Under the pieces are notes generated by a model. The model saw only the letters and a list, made by a program, of their open reading frames with translations, did no database searches and had not been told where the DNA came from. A stretch of 64,000 nt of DNA from Cherax quadricarinatus (Eukaryota; Arthropoda; Malacostraca; Decapoda; Parastacidae): the NCBI RefSeq assembly GCF_038502225.1, contig NC_091298.1:32599295-32663294 (forward strand), written 5' to 3'. Shown piece after piece: positions 1 through 10,870 of the stretch; position 1 is the stretch's first letter; each line of letters opens with the position of its first letter. The position numbers were made by a program, and so were the translations under genes.

Positions 1-188
1 CTTCTGCAGTCTCTAATATCTAAGAAACTGTGTATGTTAAAGATGAGGGTTTACAGTCTAATCTCCTGTACACACTACACCCTCCTGGTGCTATTTATAC
101 CCTCACAAACACATAATGTCCTGTATTAAACCTTAAAATTTCGTGTCTTAATTTAATGTTTCCTCTATCTTTCTATTTCCGGAACAAT

Positions 189-354
189 CAATGAAGGTGG
201 CCAGCGTGGGTTATCAGATCACTCTTACCTGACGTCACTTGGCAACAATGAAGGTGGCCAGCGTGGGTTATCAGATCACTCTTACCTGACGTCACTTGGC
301 AACAATGAAGGTGGCCAGCGTGGGTTATCAGATCACTCTTACCTGACGTCACTT
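189..354. repeat. 57-bp tandem repeat, three copies
   Basis: Three almost identical head-to-tail units begin at 189, 246 and 303, giving a period of 57 bp. Each unit carries the palindrome TGACGTCA (230, 287, 344). The start of a further unit reappears at 519-545, after an inserted element. No coding potential is evident. Confidence 0.95.
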
Positions 355-518
355 CAAGGAAGGTTCCTTGATGTTGGTGAGGGGCTCTTGATTTAGGGAA
401 TTGGATCTGTGCTCCAGTTCCCCGAATTAAGCCTGAATGCCTTCCACATCCCCCCCCCAGGCGCTGTATAATCCTCCGGGTTTAGCGCTTCCCCCTTGAT
501 TATAATAATAATAATAAT
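355..518 (+). mobile_element. SINE-like retroposon with (ATA)n tail and 17-bp target duplication
   Basis: A 164-bp segment interrupts the 57-bp repeat. The 17 bases CTTACCTGACGTCACTT occur directly before it (338-354) and directly after it (519-535), and the repeat unit then resumes, so this is a clean target-site duplication. The element ends in an (ATA)n tail at about 500-518, as expected of short retroposons mobilised by target-primed reverse transcription. I cannot place convincing Pol III A and B boxes, so it may be a SINE with an unfamiliar head or a 5'-truncated LINE tail. A run of nine C lies near 450. Confidence 0.8.
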
Positions 519-540
519 CTTACCTGACGTCACTTGGCAA

Positions 541-1440
541 TAATAGTTACAGATGTTAAACCAATGAAAATTATGATATATTTATGAATATATTATATTT
601 TTTTGGCTGTAAATATTACACAGATATACTTCTATTTTTGAATGAAAAAATTGCAGATGGCTAAGATGTCACTTAAAAAAAAAGATCTAATGTATTTCTG
701 TGTTTAGATCATCCTTCTAAGGTATATCTCACATACCTTGCAGTGGGTGAACGTCAGGAGAATGATAACAGTAGAACACTATATATCACCTGGAGAGACA
801 ATTAAGGCCAACCTCTCTGTAAATGCCACTGGGTACCAGAGACGAGGGTAACTGGTGCTTCCTGAGTAATTTATGAGGTTACTCCACACCTGACTAGGTG
901 AGTTTATCATGTAAATGAACTTCTTAAAGTATGACATAACCTCATGAGATATAATTTTCACTGCTCACTAATATTGCTTGTTAAGTTGAGAAATAAATAT
1001 TTTATGTCTCAAGTCTAATTAATTTTGCCTGACTCCAGCATGTAGTCACTCATCATCTTCCAGCAGCTCGTAGGTTCTTTGTTGCTTTACTTTACATAAT
1101 TACGAGAATTTATACATTGAACAAGAAATAAGTAGATCTGAAATTATCGTATCATTTTGTTATACCATTCTCTTTCACAAACAGCAGATTTTTTTTTTTA
1201 AATTATTAATCTCTCTTCATGTTTGAAATTACCCATTCTAATATTTTAAAATATTTCAATTTATTTTCGTAATTCTGTCTTCACGGATATTATTCAAATA
1301 ATGATATTTATATATAATAAAAATACCCAGAAATTTCTAAATTAAACTCACTATGACTTGCTCAAATGATCAAGTTAAGCTTATGACTCATAGGAAAAGT
1401 TTTTAAAAAGAACAGAGAAAAATTTATTTCCTTGTATGAT
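541..1440. other. AT-rich sequence, nothing recognised
   Basis: No open frame with coding character, RNA gene or repeat boundary was identified. The 60-codon minus-strand frame at 779-961 has no recognisable features. Confidence 0.6.
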
Positions 1441-1492
1441 TTACCTGGAGAGAGTTTCGGGGGTCAACGCCCCCGCGGCCCGGTCTGTCAAT
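1441..1492 (-). mobile_element. 3' terminal scrap of a LINE (same end as at 63521)
   Basis: About 50 bp match the 3' end of the LINE at 63521-64000, in the same minus orientation. Read on the minus strand, the block encodes a GVDPRNSLQ-like ending (GVDPRNSL is readable in the longer copy). Only the extreme terminus is present, consistent with severe 5' truncation. Confidence 0.7.
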
Positions 1493-1920
1493 GTTTCCGA
1501 GAGCGAGGAATTCAAGACGTTATAATCTGTGTCGACATCTTTTACTCTTGATATTTAGAAATCACTAAGAAGAATTATTTTAAAATTGATATCCTTACGT
1601 CATTCACAGAAAGAAATTGTTAATGTAAATTAATTTTGGTTCTAAGGATTAATAGACGTATTGCGGTCACCGCGCGATGCGAGGAAGGTATCCCTGTGTT
1701 CTGTAAGCTCAGCCTCCTCTACCTGAATGTTTGTTTGGGGAATATTAGGGAGTGGCCATGAAATACCAATGTAGCAATTTATAAAGACATGTAGACGAGT
1801 GAGCATGTTTATGTGCATGAATTTCTATACATGTGTGCACTTTTTTATGTATACAGTAAATGTGTGTATGTATTTGTGAGCGTATGCATGTATGTGCAGG
1901 TACATATGTATATTTTCTCA
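1493..1920. other. No recognised feature
   Basis: AT-rich single-copy-looking sequence that becomes TG/TA-rich towards the microsatellite. The plus-strand frames starting near 1813 and 1860 run into the AT tract and are not genes. Confidence 0.5.
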
Positions 1921-1922
1921 TG

Positions 1923-1953
<31 letters not shown>

Positions 1954-1981
1954 TATATATTATATATATATATTATATATA

Positions 1982-2024
<43 letters not shown>

Positions 2025-2028
2025 ATAA
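1921..2028. repeat. (TA)n microsatellite at the left edge of the palindrome
   Basis: Nearly uninterrupted TA dinucleotides with occasional TT slips. The same kind of tract borders the other end of the inverted repeat at 15002-15046, so the exact palindrome boundary lies somewhere in the TA tracts. Confidence 0.95.
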
Positions 2029-2040
2029 GTAGTATACTTT

Positions 2041-2160
2041 TCTACAGGGGGAGGAACTTCCGGTTGGGCCTTTCCCTGGGCGAGGAACTTCCGGTTTGGG
2101 CCTTCCACAGAGCGAGGAACTTCCGGTTGGGCCTTCCACTGAGCGAGGTATCCGGTCTAG
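2041..2160. repeat. Approximately 31-34-bp repeat around GAGGAACTTCCGGTT (left arm)
   Basis: Three to four copies of a short unit with core GAGGAACTTCCGGTTGGGCC follow the TA tract. The mirror array is at 14880-14990. The open frames here arise from the repeat. Confidence 0.85.
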
Positions 2161-2215
2161 GACCAGCAGCTGGAGGGTCACCTTTTCACACCTAGGTGTT
2201 ACTTCCGGTTTTGAC

Positions 2216-2445
2216 CTTGACCTCGCCCTCGAGACTACCTCACCCTTGACCCCCCCAACCAGTACCCCCGCCCCACGACCCCCCCTTCGCGACCCCCGCC
2301 CCGCGCGCCCGCGCGCCCGCGCGCCCGCCCGCGCGCCCCGCCCCGCCCCGCCCGCGCGCCCGCCCGCGCCCTTCGCGACCCCCGCCCGCGCCTTCTGCTG
2401 CGCCTTCTGCAGCGTCGTCCGGATCGCCCCCGCGCCCCGATTTTT
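2216..2445. repeat. Extremely GC-rich CGCCCG-type array (left arm)
   Basis: A block dominated by C and CG dinucleotides, with alternating GCGCGCCCG units around 2290-2380, in an otherwise AT-rich region. The mirror block is at 14570-14810 and is about 28 bp longer. Proline/arginine/alanine-rich frames over it are artefacts of base composition. Confidence 0.9.
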
Positions 2446-3372
2446 TTTCTTATGATCTCCTTGGATCAAGGTTTTTGGATTCTCCCCTATGGGGTTTTCG
2501 AAATTCTCCATCTCCTTGGATCAAGGTTTTTTTTTGGATTGTCCCTCCTTCCACCCCCCAATCCCAAAAATTTCTCAATATTACCAAGTTTTTGGATTCC
2601 CCCCTATGGGGTTTTCGAAATTCTCCAATTCCTTGGATCAAATTTTTGGGTACCCCTCCTTTCACCCCAAATTTTCTCGACAATACCATGACTCCATCTC
2701 CTCGGATCAAATTTTTGAGGTTCCCCCTCTCACTTTCACCCCCCATCCCAAAATTTCTCGAAATCAAATTCTCCATCTCCTTGGATCAAGTTTTTTGGGT
2801 ACCCCTCCTTTCACCCCAAATTTTCTCGACAATACCATGACTCCATCTCCTCGGATCAAGTTTTTTGGATCCCCCCTATGGGGTTTTCGAAATTCTCCAT
2901 CTCCTTGGATCAAATTTTTGGATTACCCCTCCCACTTTCACCCCCAAATTTTCTCGACAATACCAAGACTCCATCTCCTCGGATCAAATTTTTTGGATCC
3001 CCCTATGGGGGTTTCGAAATTCTCCAATTCCTCGGATCAAGGTTTTTTGGGTACCCCTCCTTTCACCCCCCATCCCCAAATTTTCTCGATAATACAAGTT
3101 TTGGATACTCCCCCCTATGAGGTTCTCGATATCAAAGTCTCCACTTCCTCGGATCTCCCTCCCACTTTCACCCACCCCCCACCTCAAATTTTTCTCGATA
3201 ATACCAAGACTCCATCTCCTCGGATCAAGTTTTTCTCGAAATCAAAGTCTCCATCTCCTTGGATCAAATTTTTGGATTACCCCTCTCACTTTCACTCCCA
3301 CCCCAAAATTTCTCGATAATACCAAGACTCCATCTCCTTGGATCAAGTTTTTTGGATTCCCCACTCTGGGGG
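2446..3372. repeat. Composite minisatellite with core CCATCTCCTTGGATCAA (left arm)
   Basis: Degenerate units of roughly 50-90 bp combine CCATCTCCTTGGATCAA, TTTTTTGGATTCCCCCCTA, GGGGTTTTCGAAATTC and TTTTCTCGACAATACCA in varying order. Several long frames on both strands are open because the units lack stops; they change sequence between frames and are not proteins. The mirror array is 13640-14550. Confidence 0.93.
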
Positions 3373-4010
3373 TAAGCATGCTTACTACAGGTCTAAACAT
3401 CTTCCCCTTATTATTTTAAAATGAACTAAAAGTTTCCTCTCATTAAGTTAAATGAACTAAAACCTTCCTCTCATTAAGTTAAATGAACTAAAAAAAAAGC
3501 GTTTACTCGGCGGTCAGTGACGTCACACATACAAGCTAAATCTTGTCGACTTACCCCTATGTCAGTGACGTCACGCACACAGGCTGAATCATGACGACCC
3601 TTTAGTTCATTAAAGTTAATAAGGGGATATAGTACCTACATCATAGGGAAAACATTTTCATCATCAGAAAGTCACATTTTTGTTTCGTTAATACCCACAA
3701 CAATCCAACAATTTCTTTACAACACAAGTCTAGACATTTTTCTCGTTTTAACTATTTCATCTCAGGTCACTCCCCCACGAAGTAACCTCCTCCCCACCCT
3801 CCCGAACCCTCACACTCCAACCAACACCTCACAATTTTCACTCATAACCCCCAATTTTTCTCGTTTTAACCCTTTTAGTTCATTAAAGTTAATAAGGGGA
3901 TACAGTACATCAGAAAGTCACCACAACACTTATAACCACTTTTCGATAAATTCACTAGTCACAATTTTACATATTACGAAGTTAATACGCACACACACCT
4001 CACTTTGAAC
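3373..4010. repeat. AT-rich module with TTAGTTCATTAAAGTTAATAA and two TGACGTCA palindromes (left arm)
   Basis: The module TTAGTTCATTAAAGTTAATAA followed by GGGGAtacagtac occurs at about 3602 and 3876 here, and again near 6007 and 6085. Related TTAGTTCATTTAACTT-type sequences lie at 3415-3495. TGACGTCA occurs at 3518 and 3566. The mirror copy is 13000-13635. Confidence 0.85.
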
Positions 4011-5870
4011 ACCTTCAAAACACTCTCTTAAATCATTTAAATACTCACAAAAATACCTTTATACATTTCCAAACAACACTGAAATACTCCAAAACATCAT
4101 TCGAACACCCCCCAAATCACCTCTGAATACTCCCAGAACACCTTCATAAGTACTCTTGCACATCATTTGAACACCTTCATAAGTACTCTCATAATCATTT
4201 GTACATCTTCAAAAAACACCTTTGAATACTCACATAAACACCCTTGAACACCTTCAAAACACCTTTGAATAACCTCAAAACACCTTTGAACACCTTCAAA
4301 ACACCCTTGAACACCCTTGATCACCTTCAAAACACCTTTGAACACCTTTGAACATTTCCAAACAACACTGAAACACTTCCAAAAACACCATTTGAGTACT
4401 CCCAAATACACCACTGAATACTAAAACACCACTGAATACACTCAAAACACCACCAAAAATCACCATGAAACACTTCCAAAAAACACAATTTGAGTACTCC
4501 CAATTACACCACTGAATACTACTAAAACACCGCTGAATTCAATCAAAACACCCTTCAACACCTTCAAACACCCTTGAACACCTTCAAAACACTCTTGAAC
4601 ACCTTCAAAAACACCTTTGAACATTTCCAAAACACTATTTGAGTACTCCCAATTACACCACTGATTACTACTAAAACACCGCTGAACTCAATCAAAACAC
4701 CCTTCAACACCTTCAAAACACCTTTGAACACCTTTGAACATTTCCAAAAACACTATTTGAGTACTCCCAATTACACCACTGATTACTACTAAAACACCGC
4801 TGAATTCAATCAAAACCCCCTTCAACACCTTCAAACACCCTTGAACACCTTCAAAACACTCTTGAACACCTTCAAAAACACCTTTGAACATTTCCAAAAC
4901 ACTATTTGAGTACTCCCAATTACACCACTGATTACTACTAAAACACCGCTGAATTCAATCAAAACACCCGTCAACACCTTCAAACACCCTTGAACACCTT
5001 CAAAACACTCTTGATTACCTTCAAAAACACCTTTGAACATTTCCAAAAACACTATTTGAGTACTCCCAATTACACCACTGATTACTACTAAAACACCGCT
5101 GAATTCAATCAAAACACCCTTCAACACCTTCAAACGCCCTTGAACACCTTCAAAACACTCTTGAACACCTTCAAAAACACCTTTGAACATTTCCAAAACA
5201 CAATTTGAGTACTCCCAATTACACCACTGAATACTACTAAAACACCGCTGAATTCAATCAAAACACCCTTCAACACCTTCAAAACACCTTTGAACACCTT
5301 CAAAACACATTTGAACACCTTCAAAACACTCTCATAATCATTTGAACACACTCAAAACACCTTTGAATAACCTCAAAACACCTTTGAACACCTTCAAAAC
5401 ACCTTTGAACACCTTTGAACATTTCCAAAACACTATTTGAGTACTCCCAATTACACCACTGATTACTACTAAAACACCGCTGAATTCAATCAAAACACCC
5501 TTCAACACCTTCAAACACCCTTGAACACACTCAAAACACCCTTCAACACCTTCAAAACACCTTTGAACACCTTCAAAACACCTTTGAATACATTCAAAAC
5601 ACTCATAATCATTTGAACACCTTCAAAACACCTTTGAATAACCTCAAAACACCTTTGAACACCTTCAAAACACCCTTGAACACCCTTGATCACCTTCAAA
5701 AAAAACAACATTTGAACACACTCAAAACACCTTTGAACACCTTTGAACATTTCCAAACAACACTGAAACACTTCCAAAAACACCATTTGAGTACTCCCAA
5801 ATACACCACTGAATACTAAAAACACCACTGAATACACTCAAAACACCACCAAAAATCACCATAAACTAAG
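4011..5870. repeat. CACCTTCAAAACACCTTTGAA minisatellite with about 150-bp higher-order units (left arm)
   Basis: A short core (about 21 bp, minus-strand reading FKGVFEGV-like) is arranged into higher-order units of about 150 bp that include TTTGAGTACTCCCAATTACA and CACCGCTGAATTCAATCAA. The mirror array in the right arm (10870-13000) contains one extra 267-bp block. Repetitive frames such as 4831-5196 and 5511-5837 on the minus strand are read through the array and have no independent support. Confidence 0.92.
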
Positions 5871-6250
5871 ATCAACACCCACATCCCACAACACCCACAA
5901 CCCACAACACCCACAATTTTTTCTCGTTTTATCTAGATCAACACCCACATCCCACAACACCCACAACCCACAACACCCACATTTTTTTCTCGTTTTAACC
6001 CTTTTAGTTCATTAAAGTTAATAAGGGGACACAGTACATCAGAAAGTCACAACACCCACACCCCCCATTTTTTTCTCATTTTAACCCTTTTAGTTCATTA
6101 AAGTTAATAAGGGGACACACTACATCAGAAAAAGTCACAAAAACAACCCACTTATAACGTCTTTTCGGTATCTCTAGTTCGACAACAACACCCACATCCC
6201 ACAACACCCACATCCCACATCCCACACACACACACACACACACACACACA
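5871..6250. repeat. ACACCCACATCCCACA short tandem repeat plus module copies and (CA)n (left arm)
   Basis: Repeated CACCCACATCCCACAAC units alternate with TTTTTCTCGTTTTAACCC and the TTAGTTCATTAAAGTTAATAA module (about 6007 and 6085), ending in a (CA)n tract at 6223-6250. The mirror lies at 10465-10870. Confidence 0.88.
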
Positions 6251-6452
6251 TCCCTAACCTAGCCTAACCTAACCTAACCTAGCCTAACCTAACCTAACCT
6301 AACTTAACCTAACCCAACCTAACCTAACCTAGCCTAACCTAACTTAACCTAACCTAACCTAACCTACCCTAACCTAACTTATCCTAACCTAACCTAACCT
6401 ATCTTAACCTTACCTAACCTAACCTAGCCGAACCTATCCTAACCTAACCTAA
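6251..6452. repeat. Interstitial telomere-like (CCTAA)n block, outer (left arm)
   Basis: About 200 bp of CCTAA pentamers with scattered variants (CCTAG, CTTAA, CCTAT). TTAGG/CCTAA is the standard arthropod telomere repeat. The degeneracy marks it as an interstitial array rather than an active chromosome end. The mirror is (TTAGG)n at 10264-10465. Confidence 0.93.
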
Positions 6453-6664
6453 AATATATTAGAACAATTCCAAAATACATTAGAGTACTCCAGAATTACT
6501 TTGAACGACTCCATTTTTTTGGATATTTCCAAATTAGTTTTGAAAACTTTATCGTAAAATCGAACATTATTTTCTTGTTGGTAAACACACTCAATGGTAG
6601 AAATATTTACTCGATTTCCGAATAGAAACACTTTCCTTGCTCTGAGAGACTCATTGTGGGTCAC
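6449..6664 (-). CDS. Unrecognised 71-codon ORF between telomere-like blocks (left-arm copy)
   Basis: A minus-strand frame starts at MTHNESL and ends in the edge of the CCTAA block. I do not recognise it: mixed charged and aromatic residues, no signal peptide or clear domain. The same frame is preserved in the other arm (10052-10267), where it opens further upstream through a poly-G run. Conservation between arms is expected from the inverted duplication and does not itself indicate selection. It is kept because it is one of the few non-repetitive frames in the palindrome; it may well be non-coding. Confidence 0.2.
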   Translation of the reverse strand: MTHNESLRARKVFLFGNRVNISTIECVYQQENNVRFYDKVFKTNLEISKKMESFKVILEYSNVFWNCSNIF

Positions 6665-6820
6665 CCCTTCCCCCCCCCATCACCACTGGGGTAATGCGGT
6701 TCACACCCAAGGTAGATTTAAGATAATCATGAACACCTGCGCCAACTCAGGACAGACAGACGCCATGAAATGCGGGTAACATCCAAGGTAGAAAATCATC
6801 TCTTTCCAGACCAACTGTCT
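6665..6820. other. Single-copy segment between the telomere-like blocks (left arm)
   Basis: Non-repetitive sequence containing a run of nine C at about 6670-6678. It is mirrored at 9895-10050. Confidence 0.6.
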
Positions 6821-7215
6821 ATCCTAACCTAACCTAACCTAACCTAACCTAACCTAACCTAATTCCTAACCTAACCTAACCTCACCTAACCGTACCTAAC
6901 CTAACTCCATCAATCACCTCTATCCTAACCTAACCTAACCTAACCTAACCCAACCTAACTCCATCAAACACCTCTATCCTAACCTAACCTAACCTATCCT
7001 AACCTAACCTAACTCCATCAAACACCTCGAATACTACCTAACTTAACCTAACCTAACCTTACCTAACCTGCCAGAACCTAACCTAACCTAACTAACCTAT
7101 CCTAACCTGTCTAACCTAACCTAACTAACCTAACCTAACCTAACCTAACCTAACTTATCCTAAGCTAACCTAACCTAACTTATCCTAACCTAACCTATCT
7201 AACCCTAACCTAAAC
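6821..7215. repeat. Interstitial telomere-like (CCTAA)n block, inner (left arm)
   Basis: CCTAA pentamers interrupted by a recurring AACTCCATCAAACACCTC-type insert at about 6903, 6958 and 7010. The insert resembles the 4-5.9 kb minisatellite, suggesting the two arrays have exchanged sequence. The mirror is 9505-9895. Confidence 0.92.
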
Positions 7216-7662
7216 ACTGACTAACTTTGAACCAACTCTAGACACCACTGATCTTCTTCAAAATGCTCTGCTCATCATTTGAACACCTTCAAAAAAACAC
7301 CATCAAACACCTCCGAATACTCCCAAAAAAAACACTACTGATTACTACCAAATCACCACTGAATACTACCAATCACCGTCAAAATCACCAGAAACTAAGT
7401 TTAACATCACCATCTAACATCCTTTTTATAGAAATCCCCTCAAATCACTATAACCAAGAACTCCCTCCCCATTTAGGCGCATAAAAAAAAAAAAAGCATG
7501 AACACAAACCTAATACGCAAACACTTAGTACATGATCACCATCAACTGAAAACATATCTTATACACACACATAATATAACACAATCACCAACTACAATCA
7601 CCCATGTTCACTTACCTCAAAATCACTAATATCACAAAAGAAAACAATCATTTTTATAAACA

Positions 7663-7715
<53 letters not shown>

Positions 7716-8300
7716 AAAAAAAATAATATTTGACAATATCTAAGCGCACTCACCTCACTACCACCAACACGATGTCTCACCTCACAGGACCGACGAGCTC
7801 ACCTCCAGTGACGTCACACTTCATTGTGTTACTTGGTGGTTGGTAACTATCACCTAACCCCCTTGTTTCAACCTGTTGTACCCTACATTATCTAAGAACA
7901 CTATATCCAAGACGATTACCAGATTTTATGATCCCCAACACCAAGATCACAAAAGAAAACACATTTTTATAATTAATTCACACAAAAATCACGATCACCA
8001 ATTCCATATCATGTTTACCGTCATCTATCAACACTAATCACCAAGATCACCAAAAAAAAAATCTAAGATCATGCATCTCAAAACTACTATGATCACTGAA
8101 AACACTTATTTTTAAACATTCGCACAAAAAATAAGACATACACAAAAAATACCACAACACTTCCACCAACATCTATAACATAACATGAGCACTATAACAT
8201 ATCACTATCACAAAAAAAAATAATACACAAACACCCACATATTATACATTTCAATTGGAAATTTAAGACATGAGACATACTCACCAAATCTAAGACATTC
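7216..8300. other. Inner left arm: minisatellite remnant, (CA)n tract, then unassigned sequence
   Basis: At 7230-7400 are degenerate units related to the 4-5.9 kb array. A (CA)n tract lies at 7668-7711 and TGACGTCA at 7809. The rest is A-rich sequence with no credible gene. Compared with the mirror (8419-9500), this part shows more substitutions and indels than the outer arms. Confidence 0.7.
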
Positions 8301-8418
8301 CACTCTCAACATCAAAATTAGGGTTAATTAGGGGATTATCTGCTTACAGCTCTAGGAGATATACGGAATGAATAAGGAAGGAAGTTTCAGGGGTGATGTG
8401 TATGTCTTAGTTGGAGGT
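8301..8418. other. Central spacer of the palindrome
   Basis: About 118 bp separate the arms and do not pair with each other. They include TTAGGGTTAATTAGGGGATT, but no gene, promoter or element boundary is recognisable. Confidence 0.8.
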
Positions 8419-8995
8419 GAATGTCTTAGATTTGGTGAGTATGTCTCATGTCTTAAATTTCCAATTGAAATGTATAATATGTGGGTGTTTGTGTATTATT
8501 TTTTTTTGTGATAGTGATATGTTATAGTGCTCATGTTATGTTATAGATGTTGGTGGAAGTGTTGTGGTATTTTTGTGTATGTCTTATTTTTGTGCGAATG
8601 TTTAAAAAATAAGTGTTTTCAGTGATCATAGTAGTTTTAGAGATGCATGATCTTAGATTTTTTTTTTGGTGATCTTGGTGATTAGTGTTGATAGATGACA
8701 GTAAACATGATATGGAATTGGTGATCGTGATTTTTTAATGTGAATAATTATAAAAATGTGTGTTTTCTGTGATCTTGGTGTTGAGGATCATAAAATCTGG
8801 TAATCGTCTTGGATATAGTGTTCTTAGATAATGTAAGGGTACAACAGGTTTGAAACAAGGGGTTAGGTGTGATGTTACCAACCACCAAGTAACACAATGG
8901 GGAGTGTGACGTCACTGGATGAGCTCGTCGGTCCTGTGGTGAGACATCGTGTGTTGGTGGTATGAAGGTGAGTGCAACAGATATTGTCAAATATT

Positions 8996-9058
<63 letters not shown>

Positions 9059-9500
9059 TGATTATAAAAATGATTGTTTTCTGTGATATTAGTGATTTTG
9101 AGGTAAGTGAACATGGGTGATTGTAGTTGGTGATTGTCTTATATTATGTGTGTGTATAAGATATGTTTTCAGTTGATGGTGATCATGTACTAAGTGTTTG
9201 CGTATTAGGTTTGTGTTCATGCTTTTTTTATGCGCCAAATGGGGAGGGAGTTCTTGGTTATAGTGATTTGAGGGGATTTCTATAAAAAGGATGTTAGATG
9301 GTGATGTTAAACTTAGTTTCTGGTGATTTTGACGGTGATTGGTAGTATTCAGTGGTGATTTGGTAGTAATCAGTAGTGTTTTTTTTTTTTGGGAGTATTC
9401 GGAGGTGTTTGATGGTGTTTTTTTGAAGGTGTTCAAATGATGTGCAGAGCATTTTTTTGAAGAAGATCAGTGGTGTTCAGAGTTGGTTCAAAGTTAGTCA
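8419..9500. other. Inner right arm: mirror of 7216-8300
   Basis: Reverse complement of the inner left arm, with a (GT)n tract at 9019-9054 preceded by a poly-T run and TGACGTCA at 8907. Small differences, such as the bases around 8970 versus 7745, show that the two arms are not perfect copies here. Confidence 0.8.
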
Positions 9501-9504
9501 GTGT

Positions 9505-9895
9505 TTAGATTAGGTTAGGATAGGGTTGGGAGGTTAGGATAAGTTAGGTTAGGGTTGGGTTGGAGGTTAGGTTAGGTTAGGGTTAGACAGGATTAGGATT
9601 AGGTTAAGGTTAGGTTAGGTTAGGTTCAGGTTAGGTTAGGTAAGGTGAGGTTGGGAGGTTAGGTTATGTTAGGTAGTATTCGAGGTGTTTGATGGAGTTA
9701 GGTTAGGGTTAGGATAGGTTAGGTTAGGGATTAGGATAGAGGTGTTTGATGGAGTTAGGTTGGGATTGGGTTAGGTTAGGTTAGGTTAGGATAGAGGTGA
9801 TTGATGGAGTTAGGTTAGGTACGGTTAGGTGAGGTTAGGTTAGGTTAGGAATTAGGTTAGGTTAGGTTAGGTTAGGTTAGGTTAGGTTAGGATAG
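9505..9895. repeat. Interstitial telomere-like (TTAGG)n block, inner (right arm)
   Basis: TTAGG pentamers mirror 6821-7215. Breaks with GTGTTTGATGGAGTTAGG recur at about 9683, 9740 and 9798. Confidence 0.93.
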
Positions 9896-10051
9896 ACAGT
9901 TGGTCTGGAAAGAGATGATTTTCTACCTTGGATGTTACCCGCATTTCATGGCGTCTGTCTGTCCTGAGTTGGCGCAGGTGTTCATGATTATCTTAAATCT
10001 ACCTTGGGTGTGAACCGCATTACCCCAGTGGTGATGGGGGGGGGGGAAGGG

Positions 10052-10267
10052 GTGACCCACAATGAGTCTCTCAGAGCAAGGAAAGTGTTTCTATTCGGAA
10101 ATCGAGTAAATATTTCTACCATTGAGTGTGTTTACCAACAAGAAAATAATGTTCGATTTTACGATAAAGTTTTCAAAACTAATTTGGAAATATCCAAAAA
10201 AATGGAGTCGTTCAAAGTAATTCTGGAGTACTCTAATGTATTTTGGAATTGTTCTAATATATTTTAG
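10052..10267 (+). CDS. Unrecognised 71-codon ORF (right-arm copy)
   Basis: The same protein as the minus-strand frame 6449-6664, beginning MTHNESL. In this arm the frame is open further upstream from 10004 through a poly-G tract, which is unlikely to be the true start. No family is recognised; it is possibly non-coding. Confidence 0.2.
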   Translation: MTHNESLRARKVFLFGNRVNISTIECVYQQENNVRFYDKVFKTNLEISKKMESFKVILEYSNVFWNCSNIF

Positions 10268-10464
10268 GTTAGGTTAGGATAGGTTCGGCTAGGTTAGGTT
10301 AGGTAAGGTTAAGATAGGTTAGGTTAGGTTAGGATAAGTTAGGTTAGGGTAGGTTAGGTTAGGTTAGGTTAAGTTAGGTTAGGCTAGGTTAGGTTAGGTT
10401 GGGTTAGGTTAAGTTAGGTTAGGTTAGGTTAGGCTAGGTTAGGTTAGGTTAGGCTAGGTTAGGG

Positions 10465-10465
<1 letters not shown>
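10264..10465. repeat. Interstitial telomere-like (TTAGG)n block, outer (right arm)
   Basis: Mirror of 6251-6452. It ends against a (TG)n tract at 10467-10494. Confidence 0.93.
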
Positions 10466-10497
<32 letters not shown>

Positions 10498-10870
10498 ATG
10501 TGGGATGTGGGTGTTGTGGGATGTGGGTGTTGTGGGATGTGGGTGTTGTTGTCGAACTAGAGATACCGAAAAGACGTTATAAGTGGGTTGTTTTTGTGAC
10601 TTTTTCTGATGTAGTGTGTCCCCTTATTAACTTTAATGAACTAAAAGGGTTAAAATGAGAAAAAAATGGGGGGTGTGGGTGTTGTGACTTTCTGATGTAC
10701 TGTGTCCCCTTATTAACTTTAATGAACTAAAAGGGTTAAAACGAGAAAAAATTGTGGGTGTTGTGGGTTGTGGGTGTTGTGGGATGTGGGTGTTGATCTA
10801 GATAAAACGAGAAAAAATTGTGGGTGTTGTGGGTTGTGGGTGTTGTGGGATGTGGGTGTTGATCTTAGTT
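10466..10870. repeat. GTGGGTGTTGTGGGATGTG array with module copies (right arm)
   Basis: Mirror of 5871-6250: the (TG)n tract, GGGATGTGGGTGTTGT units and two copies of the TTATTAACTTTAATGAACTAA module at about 10623 and 10710. Confidence 0.88.

Noticed and set aside
2096..3419. Pro/Arg-rich and SPSPWIKF-type ORFs
   Set aside because: Products of the GC array and the composite minisatellite, open on both strands and in several frames.
4163..5837. Minus-strand FKGV/FEGV-rich ORFs (and their right-arm mirrors)
   Set aside because: They are read through a minisatellite without stops, have repeats in multiple frames and no non-repetitive domain.
6251..10465. End-to-end telomere fusion
   Set aside because: The orientation is CCTAA then TTAGG, opposite to that expected from a fusion of two telomeres.
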